Part shown: positions 58,709 to 64,000 of the stretch, one piece after another
Layout of the letters: each line of letters starts with the position of its first letter
Numbering within the stretch: the first letter of the stretch is position 1
Assembly (NCBI RefSeq): GCF_034670005.1
Contig: NZ_JAXMOH010000005.1
Location: 151,156-215,155, forward strand
Direction: 5' to 3'
Length of the DNA stretch: 64,000 nt
Source: Thalassobius sp034670005
GTDB taxonomy: Bacteria > Pseudomonadota > Alphaproteobacteria > Rhodobacterales > Rhodobacteraceae
Made by a program: the position numbers and the translations under genes
The notes under the pieces: generated by a model
Told to the model about the DNA's origin: nothing
Seen by the model: only the letters and a program-made list of their open reading frames with translations
Databases searched by the model: none

Positions 58709-58778
58709 GGAGTATTTTTGCCAAGATGAAACCAGAAAGACCCAGTGTTTCATCTTGGAAAAATACTCCGGCCGGAGG
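58709..58778. repeat. dispersed intergenic hairpin repeat, copy 5 (best preserved)
   Basis: A 23-bp inverted repeat with one bulged G: left arm 58709-58732 (GGAGTATTTTTgCCAAGATG plus AAAC), right arm 58747-58769, loop of 14. It ends in CTCCGGCCGGAGG, itself palindromic. It defines the family consensus GATGAAA...TTTCATC...AAATACTCC-x-GCCGGAGGC. Confidence 0.8.
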
Positions 58779-58867
58779 CAATCCCGAGGCAGAGGCCGTG
58801 GGCCGGAGCCGAGACAGGACTGCGCACGCTCCATATGGCAATAATAGTGTGCATGTCCTCCAACCTC

Positions 58868-58896
58868 TTGTCGTGACGGGGCCGACCGCTTAAGTA
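58868..58896 (+). promoter_or_regulatory. promoter of the predicted ncRNA
   Basis: TTGTCG (58868-58873), 17 bp spacer, TAAGTA (58891-58896), followed by GGGC as a GC-rich discriminator. It has the same architecture as the two tRNA-Glu promoters in this window and predicts a start near 58903, where the RNA's closing stem begins. Confidence 0.45.
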
Positions 58897-58902
58897 GGGC
58901 TT

Positions 58903-59069
58903 TGGCGGGTGCTGCTCTTCTCGTTACTCGGTTGAATTCCAGTGGCCTTAAGCAATTCCGAGGGGGCTGGCTCTGTTCAGGTCCTGGCCTGATTACCTGG
59001 CGCCCACCTGTACATACAGGTCCTCGGGAATGAGATAACCCCACGGTTGCTGCGGGCCCGCCACTTTTT
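58903..59069 (+). ncRNA. predicted independent structured RNA, about 167 nt
   Basis: The 5' end TGGCGGG (58903-58909) pairs with CCCGCCA (59057-59063), which is followed by CTTTTT, so a closing stem ends in an intrinsic-terminator-like U-run. Inside lie a CTCGG / CCGAG hairpin (58927-58962), a GGGC / GCCC helix enclosing CAGGT / ACCTG (58964-59005), and a perfect ACCTGTA / TACAGGT hairpin (59006-59021). No reading frame fits. Size and a long closed structure recall 6S RNA, but the multi-branch core does not clearly match it, nor SRP RNA, tmRNA or RNase P. Family unresolved. Confidence 0.45.
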
Positions 59070-59145
59070 ACCTGAAGTTTGTCGGCATTTGCGCGATTTG
59101 CACCGCCAAACGCTACGGATGCCCCATCGGAGCCATCACAACAAA

Positions 59146-59171
59146 AAACCGGCCTCGATACGGGCCGGTTT
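59146..59171 (-). terminator. terminator of the ribB-ribH-nusB-membrane protein operon
   Basis: Stem AAACCGGCC / GGCCGGTTT with an eight-base loop; on the minus strand it is followed by TTT and a T-rich tail. It lies 26 bp past the stop of the minus-strand membrane protein gene. Confidence 0.85.
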
Positions 59172-59196
59172 CAGACGGTTCAAACCGCGCGTGAGA

Positions 59197-59523
59197 TCAG
59201 CGGGGGGACCGGGTGTTGCGCGCTTTCGCTTCGGACCGGACCGGCACCATACGGGTCATGTCGACGCGGATCGGGTCGCGGCGACCGCCGTGATGATCGT
59301 CGTCGTCCTTCAAGCGCATCACTGCGATACCGAACTGAACCCCGGCGAAAACGATGCCATTGGCGAACCACAAAATGAAGACCGCCAGAAGGCCACTGCT
59401 GGAATGGCTGACCAGATGCCACAGGTTGGCGACGTTGAACCACAGCAGCATCGCCACGAAGGCTGCTGCGATAGCGTAGCCGATCAACACGTTGACGATA
59501 TACAGTCGGATCAGTTTCGGCAT
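59197..59523 (-). CDS. two-helix membrane protein, hypothetical
   Basis: 108 residues from ATG 59523 (AAGGGGGA upstream). Two hydrophobic helices (about 4-26 and 44-68) are followed by a charged tail with DDDDHHGGRRD. It lies 119 bp after nusB on the same strand and ends at an intrinsic terminator. No family function known; conserved placement behind nusB would support a real gene. Confidence 0.75.
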   Translation of the reverse strand: MPKLIRLYIVNVLIGYAIAAAFVAMLLWFNVANLWHLVSHSSSGLLAVFILWFANGIVFAGVQFGIAVMRLKDDDDHHGGRRDPIRVDMTRMVPVRSEAKARNTRSPR

Positions 59524-59642
59524 GGTATCGGTCCCCCTTTGCACCTTTATAAGGTATCCCAGTTCTGGAATACTTCAAGGCGCTGGCGTTTTTCCGGCGG
59601 GGTTTTGTTCGATCCGTACCAATTTGCCGCAGATTTCGGCGC

Positions 59643-60131
59643 TCAGAACGCCTCAGGCTGTGCTTCGCGCGCCATGTGGTCAAGCACGGCATTGACGAAT
59701 CTGGGTTCCTTGCCTTCGGGAAAAAAGGCGCGGGCAACATCGACATATTCGGTGATCACGACCTTGGGCGGGGTGTCCGATTGGGTCATTTCGGCCCCAG
59801 CGGCGCGGAACAGCGCCCGCAATGTCGGGTCGATCCGGGCGATCGGCCATTTAGCCACCAGCGCCCGATCGGTCATCTGATCGATTTTGGCCTGCCAGTT
59901 CACCGCGTCCTTCATGATCTGTCGAAACAGCGCTGCATCGCCGTCCAGCATCTCGTCGTCTTCGTAAACCGCACCGAAGCGATGCTCGAGGAATTCGACA
60001 ATGACCTGTTCGACGGTCTGGCTCGACTGTTCCATCTGGAACAGCGCCTGCACCGCGTAAAGCCGGGCTGCCGATTTCATCTTGCGCTTTTGATTGTTGG
60101 AAAGCGGTTTATCGTCGGAGGCAGAGGTCAT
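59643..60131 (-). CDS. nusB: transcription antitermination factor NusB
   Basis: 162 residues from ATG 60131, which overlaps the ribH stop (ATGA). RLYAVQALFQMEQSSQTVEQV and the C-terminal VVITEYVDVARAFFPEGKEPRFVNAVLDH (quoted in part) are NusB hallmarks. It binds boxA RNA with NusE for rRNA antitermination. ribH-nusB is a near-universal pair in alphaproteobacteria. Confidence 0.96.
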   Translation of the reverse strand: MTSASDDKPLSNNQKRKMKSAARLYAVQALFQMEQSSQTVEQVIVEFLEHRFGAVYEDDEMLDGDAALFRQIMKDAVNWQAKIDQMTDRALVAKWPIARIDPTLRALFRAAGAEMTQSDTPPKVVITEYVDVARAFFPEGKEPRFVNAVLDHMAREAQPEAF

Positions 60132-60679
60132 GCGGTAGGGTTGTCCTTGAGTTCGCCAGCCAGCTTGTATTCTTCGGCGTCGGGCACGAATCCCACGCCC
60201 TTGCGCTGGCCGCCCCACTTACGGCCGAGCGCGATCAGATGCAAGGCCGCAGCCGCGGCTCCGCCGCCTTTGTTCTGATCTGCGGGATCGGCGCGGACTT
60301 CGGCCTGTTTGCGGTTTTCCACCGTCAGGATGCCATTGCCGATGCATAGCCCCTGCAAGCCCAGCATCTGCAAGGCGCGCGAACTGTCGTTGCAGACCGT
60401 GTCGTAATGGGTGGTTTCTCCGCGAATGACGCAGCCCAGTGCGACATAGCCGTCAAAATTGCTCATCCGCTCGGCAATGCCGATGGCGGTGGGCACTTCC
60501 AAAGCGCCGGGCACTTCGACGATGTCCCAGCTACCGCCGCAAGCCTCGATCTCGGCCTTGGCCCCGGCGACCATATTGTCGGCGATATCCTTGTAATAAG
60601 GCGCGACCACGATCAGCAGCTTCACCGGTTTGTCGAATTCCGGGCGCGGCAGGATGTAATGGGTTTCATGTCCGGCCAT
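60128..60679 (-). CDS. ribH: 6,7-dimethyl-8-ribityllumazine synthase
   Basis: 183 residues from ATG 60679. LLIVVAPYYKDIADNMVAGA, VPGALEVPTAIGIA and ALGCVIRGETTHYDTV are the substrate-binding segments, with the catalytic histidine in the last. It is longer than the 155-160 of most RibH proteins through a C-terminal extension (GRKWGGQRKGVGFVPDAEEY). It condenses the RibB product with the RibD product. It starts one base after the ribB stop region. Confidence 0.96.
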   Translation of the reverse strand: MAGHETHYILPRPEFDKPVKLLIVVAPYYKDIADNMVAGAKAEIEACGGSWDIVEVPGALEVPTAIGIAERMSNFDGYVALGCVIRGETTHYDTVCNDSSRALQMLGLQGLCIGNGILTVENRKQAEVRADPADQNKGGGAAAAALHLIALGRKWGGQRKGVGFVPDAEEYKLAGELKDNPTA

Positions 60680-60680
60680 G

Positions 60681-61814
60681 TCAGTCTTCCTTCTCGATCG
60701 GGCTTGTGCCGACGATTTTGAGCCCGAACGCGTCGAGCCCGACATATTTGGTCTTGGGCGAGTCGGTCAGCAGGATCAGATCACGCAGCCCCAGTTTGTT
60801 GAGAATCTGCGCGCCAAGACCGGTCTGCTTGATGGTGCGCGGGCCCTCTTCCTCGCTGGCAAACAGCGCGTTGCGCGGTTGCCGGAACAGGCAGACAACG
60901 CCACGGCCTTCGGCTGCGATGCGTTCCATCGCGTGCGGCAGTTGCCGGGCCGATTTTGGGCCAAGTCCCAGAACGTCGGTCGCTTCATGCAACGCATGGG
61001 TGCGGGTCAGCACCGGTTCCGGCGTGGTGATGTCGCCCTTGATCATCACGACGTGTTCCACCCCGTGGGTCTGGTCGGTGAAGAGGCGCAATTCCCAGTC
61101 GCCGCCGAATTCCGAAGTGACGGTTTTACGCGAGGTTTCCACCACCAGATTATCGTTGCGGGCGCGGTATTTGATCAGGTCGCTGATGGTGCCGATCTTA
61201 AGCCCGTGCTCCCTGGCAAATTCCACCAGATCGGGCAGCCGCGCCATTTCCCCATCGGGTTTCATGATCTCGCAGATCACCGCCGAGGGGTGCAGCCCCG
61301 CCAGCCGCGAAATATCGACCGAAGCCTCGGTATGGCCGGCGCGCACCAGAACGCCGCCGCGCCGGGCGCGCAGCGGAAATACGTGACCCGGGGTGGCCAG
61401 CGCCGCCATGGAATTCTGTTCGTTGATCGCGGCGGCGATGGTCAGCGCCCGGTCGCCCGCCGAAATGCCGGTTGAGACGCCTTCGCGCGCCTCGATCGAC
61501 ACGGTGAAGGCGGTTTCGTGCCGCGAGGAATTGTTCACCGCCATCATCGGCAGGCCCAGCCGGTCGATCCGTTCGGCCGTCATCGGCAGGCAGATCAGCC
61601 CGCGGCCATGAGTGGCCATGAAATTGACCGCCTTGGCGTCAGCGAATTCGGCAGCGATGATCAGGTCGCCTTCGTTTTCACGGTCCTCGTGATCGACCAG
61701 GATATACATCCGGCCCTGGCGGGCATCTTCGATGATGTCCTCGATCGGGCTGATCGCGTCGCGGAGTTCGGCCTCTACAGGGCCGGGCGTTTCAAAGGCG
61801 GAAGTTTCGGGCAT
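60681..61814 (-). CDS. ribB: 3,4-dihydroxy-2-butanone-4-phosphate synthase with degenerate RibA-like domain
   Basis: 377 residues from ATG 61814. The RibB half is intact: YILVDHEDRENEGDLIIAAE, FMATHGRGLICLP, EAREGVSTGISAGDRALT and RAGHTEASVDISRLAG. The second half has the GTP cyclohydrolase II fold, but where active RibA has the CxxxxxxxxxxCxC zinc site this protein reads RTHALHEATDVLGLG, with no cysteine. It is probably RibB only, with a regulatory or structural tail; a true RibA must lie elsewhere. ribH follows after one base. Confidence 0.93.
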   Translation of the reverse strand: MPETSAFETPGPVEAELRDAISPIEDIIEDARQGRMYILVDHEDRENEGDLIIAAEFADAKAVNFMATHGRGLICLPMTAERIDRLGLPMMAVNNSSRHETAFTVSIEAREGVSTGISAGDRALTIAAAINEQNSMAALATPGHVFPLRARRGGVLVRAGHTEASVDISRLAGLHPSAVICEIMKPDGEMARLPDLVEFAREHGLKIGTISDLIKYRARNDNLVVETSRKTVTSEFGGDWELRLFTDQTHGVEHVVMIKGDITTPEPVLTRTHALHEATDVLGLGPKSARQLPHAMERIAAEGRGVVCLFRQPRNALFASEEEGPRTIKQTGLGAQILNKLGLRDLILLTDSPKTKYVGLDAFGLKIVGTSPIEKED

Positions 61815-61920
61815 GGGACCCCCAGTCAGATTTCCCCCCGCAGATAGCGCAGCCGCGCCGCGTTGGCCAGAGGCAACGCGGCGTTCCACAGCCCCTGTGC
61901 GGCAGAGATCAGAACGAGGA

Positions 61921-62886
61921 TCAGAACTGCCAGAGCGCGGGAACGAAACTGAACCTGTCGTTTTCACGCTGCACGTGACCGACGCCGGGGAACGGGAAAT
62001 GGTAGCCCAGCACCGCCATCCGGTCAGCCGCCGCCATGTCCAAAAGCCGCTTGCGGGTAGCCACGGTGGTTTCGCCGTCGGCATCGGTACCGTTAAACCA
62101 GCCCGGCTGACGGAAGCTCATATAGGCATGGGTCATGCTGTCGCCCAGCGCGATCAACTGCTTGCCGCCGCTTTCCAGCACCACGCTCATATGGCCCGGC
62201 GTATGGCCCGGCGTGTCGATCAGCCGGACGCCCGGAGCGACCTCGTGACCATCCTGCGCCAGAGTCCAGTCGACACCGTCGCAATTGATCGAATTGACCG
62301 CGCCCAGCACGAATTGCTGATCCTCGGGGGCGACCATGTTGACCAGGTCGTCCTGCATCCAGTACCCGTGTTCGGCCGCGCCGAGGATATATTCGGCATC
62401 GGGAAAAATCGCTTCGTCGAAATCGTCGCGGATGCCCCAGATGTGATCCGGATGGGCGTGGGTGATCACCACATGGGTAATCGACCCCGGATCTATTCCG
62501 GCGGCTTCGATATTGCCGACCAGCCGCCCGACCGTGTCGAAAAACCGGTTGCCCGATCCGACATCGACCAGAACCACCGCATCGCCGATCTCGATCAGCA
62601 GATGGTTGGTATGGGAATACCCCGCGTCGGTGGGCAGGAAATACCGGGTCAGGAAGGCCTGAACATCTTCCGGGTCGGCATTCACCCCCAAACCTGCAGC
62701 CGGAACGCGGAAATACCCATCTGACAGGATGGTCAGCCGGGCGTCGCCCAGTGTAAATCGGAAATAGCCCGGGTTTTGCCCGCTGGGCGCACCCAGTTCT
62801 GCCCGCGCCATCCCCGGCAACGCAAAGCCCGGCGCCAGCGCGGCCAATTTCAGAATATCACGACGGCTGGGTTTGATGATCGACAT
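61921..62886 (-). CDS. Tat-exported MBL-fold metallo-hydrolase
   Basis: 321 residues. A twin-arginine signal (SRRDILKLAALAPGFALPG, cleavage after MARA) leads to a metallo-beta-lactamase-fold domain with THAHPDHIWG (HxHxDH), DTPGHTPGHMS and a late GYHFPFPGVGHV histidine. Such periplasmic members include quorum-quenching lactonases and other hydrolases; the substrate is unknown. It is 107 bp upstream of ribB but probably not functionally linked. Confidence 0.9.
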   Translation of the reverse strand: MSIIKPSRRDILKLAALAPGFALPGMARAELGAPSGQNPGYFRFTLGDARLTILSDGYFRVPAAGLGVNADPEDVQAFLTRYFLPTDAGYSHTNHLLIEIGDAVVLVDVGSGNRFFDTVGRLVGNIEAAGIDPGSITHVVITHAHPDHIWGIRDDFDEAIFPDAEYILGAAEHGYWMQDDLVNMVAPEDQQFVLGAVNSINCDGVDWTLAQDGHEVAPGVRLIDTPGHTPGHMSVVLESGGKQLIALGDSMTHAYMSFRQPGWFNGTDADGETTVATRKRLLDMAAADRMAVLGYHFPFPGVGHVQRENDRFSFVPALWQF

Positions 62887-63070
62887 GGCGGGCCTCCCTT
62901 TTCACACAAGGATAACGTGGCGCATCGATATCTCAATATCAATTGCGAATATGTTGTTTGATGACCCGCTTTTTCCGGGGGCGGGGCGCAGTTTTGTGTG
63001 GGGTCTGCCTTGGGATTGCCGCGATGGGCGGAGTTCTTGGCGGTCGGCGTCGCAAACAAACCGGATATTC

Positions 63071-63101
63071 AAAAAAATACGGCACCCCGAAGGGTGCCGT
63101 A
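63071..63101 (-). terminator. terminator of the autotransporter-like gene
   Basis: Perfect 10-bp stem TACGGCACCC / GGGTGCCGTA with loop CGAA, followed on the minus strand by seven T (63077-63071). Confidence 0.95.
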
Positions 63102-63123
63102 GCAGTGTATTTGTTTTGGTCGC

Positions 63124-63948
63124 TTAGAAGCGCATGCTGAGCGAAAGCTGGAGCGCATGGCTGTCATAGTCGCTGCCGAACGATCCAACATAGCCGGCAT
63201 TCAGCATGGTTTCTTTCCCGGCCGAACCGCCGATCTGGGAACTGACCCCAAGATAGAGCGACACCCACTCCATGTTCATGCCGTCGACAGGCGTGCTGCC
63301 CGAGGGCAGGCCGATGAAGCCGGTTTGCACCAGCTGATCGTCGCCCGATGCGCTGTTATAAGTCAGCGCCCCCGTCAGCTTGGTCGGCTGCGCAGAAGCC
63401 AGTTTATATTCGCCGCTTAAGCCCGCCGACAGGATCGTGACCTGACCCGATTGATCGCCAACCGACAGGTTCCAGGCCCCGGCACCGGTTTCATTGAAAC
63501 CGTTAACCGACATGTCATAGTATTCGACCGATCCGGTCGGACCAAAGCGGAAGCCGCCTTGGTTGAACATGTATTCGCCCTTCAGCGCTGCGAAGACCTG
63601 CGATCCGCTGGTGCTGCCGGTGGCAACCGAGCCCATCACGTTGCGCGTGGTGTCGAAGGACAGGTCCTGATAGCCCAGCATCGCCTGTGCGGCACCGCCC
63701 TTGCCGAAGGCCGCCCGGCCAATGGCTGCGATGAACACGCCCGATCCGTCGACGGAACCGCGGGACAGGGCGGCATCTGCTGTGGCATTCGAATAGCCAG
63801 CGACCAGCCCGATGGAGCTTTTCCCGTTGAACCGCTTTTCCGCGCCGAACACGGCGTTCCAGCTATCGACATCGTGTCCGTCGTCAGAGTTTTTCGGAAT
63901 GCTGAGCTTGTTTCGTAACGGAGGCTCTGGTTCGGTTTGTATTTGAGT
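63124..63948 (-). pseudogene. autotransporter beta-barrel domain, start missing
   Basis: An open frame of 275 codons encoding an autotransporter-type barrel: SWNAVFGAEKRFNGKSSIGL opens it, amphipathic strands follow, and it ends in LQLSLSMRF with the terminal Phe needed for BAM insertion. There is no ATG, and the only usable GTG (63852) would give a barrel without signal peptide. The frame is closed upstream by TAA at 63951-63949. It is therefore either the remnant of a larger gene cut by an insertion or nonsense change, or a gene needing a frameshift. The terminator behind it is intact. Confidence 0.6.
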
Positions 63949-64000
63949 TTATGCGGCAGCGGATTGGTGCTGCAAGCGACGTTTTCGGATCGTCTGTTTC
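63949..64000 (-). other. right-edge C-terminal coding fragment (?)
   Basis: In the same minus-strand frame as the barrel, the last 51 bases read a basic tail ending RKRRLQHQSAAA and TAA. It looks unlike an autotransporter passenger and more like the C-terminus of a different, possibly mobile-element, protein that continues beyond the window. Too short to identify. Confidence 0.3.

Noticed and set aside
58658..59044. 128-residue minus-strand open frame over the ribE-downstream region
   Set aside because: It translates the inverted repeat and hairpins, with no domain and unlikely codon use; the region is better explained as repeat plus structured RNA.
58903..59069. Firm call of 6S RNA, SRP RNA or tmRNA
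   Set aside because: Length fits 6S RNA, but I cannot see the diagnostic central bubble with confidence; the SRP GGTCCGGAAGGAAGCAGC-like core and a tmRNA tag frame are absent.
61815..61920. Possible tiny hydrophobic peptide between the MBL hydrolase gene and ribB (reads ...LAVLILVLISAAQGLW...)
   Set aside because: The frame has no ATG, GTG or TTG before the hydrophobic part and an in-frame stop just upstream, so it cannot be called a gene.
61815..61920. FMN riboswitch before ribB
   Set aside because: None of the conserved RFN blocks (such as the GGCGGT or AAGCCC segments) is present in this gap or before ribD or ribE.

Overview
The window is a G+C-rich chromosomal segment that looks like a marine alphaproteobacterium of the order Rhodobacterales (Roseobacter-type). 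The evidence is gene content and order: an intracellular polyhydroxyalkanoate locus (phaZ-phaC-phaP-phaR), dnaG-rpoD adjacency, an nrdR-ribD ... ribE ... ribB-ribH-nusB riboflavin cluster, KpsC/KpsS-type capsule export, and short genes of the DUF2842, DUF6524 and TerB type. Almost all of it reads as stable core or soft-core genome. I see no complete prophage, integron, IS element or CRISPR array.

Layout. 0-7.2 kb: a TetR gene with strong operators next to a divergent NAD(P)-binding protein, ilvE-like aminotransferase and divergent Lrp regulator, an HxlR regulator with a large Fe-S/SCP2 protein, two alpha/beta hydrolases, a VOC protein and a small membrane protein. 7.3-11.8 kb: the PHA storage cluster, with PhaR-type CTGC-N3-GCAG sites before phaC and phaP, followed by a LysR regulator. 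12.9-22.7 kb: a long minus-strand catabolic block with a HisPMQ-type ABC importer, two glutamine-synthetase-like ligases, a class I amidotransferase and a FAD amine oxidase, resembling a gamma-glutamylation route for amines, then a DegT-type aminotransferase. 22.8-30.6 kb: paired TerB proteins, pyrG, secG, purA, small membrane proteins and cytochrome c. 30.6-35.5 kb: two near-identical tRNA-Glu(UUC) genes flanking a GST gene, then recJ, hom and a small lipoprotein. 35.6-40.2 kb: TetR, a membrane protein, a TadE/TadE/TadG-VWA triplet and a small secreted protein. 40.3-47.4 kb: dnaG, rpoD, an AT-richer DUF2971 gene fused onto the rpoD stop codon, HlyU-like, YjbQ and hydrolase-OsmC proteins. 47.4-51.4 kb: two divergent, paralogous chemoreceptors with matching terminators. 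51.6-61.8 kb: nrdR and the riboflavin genes, interrupted by a minus-strand capsule export block (KpsC, KpsD/Wza-like, KpsS). 61.9-64 kb: a Tat-exported metallo-hydrolase and the start-less barrel of an autotransporter.

Most unusual signals: a predicted independent structured RNA of about 167 nt (58903-59069) with its own promoter and closing stem/U-run; a dispersed hairpin repeat with at least five copies just after gene ends; an apparent AUU start for the HisQ-like permease behind an mRNA hairpin; several clean palindromic operators whose regulators can be guessed; the DUF2971 gene welded to rpoD; and a RibB whose C-terminal RibA-like domain has lost the zinc cysteines.
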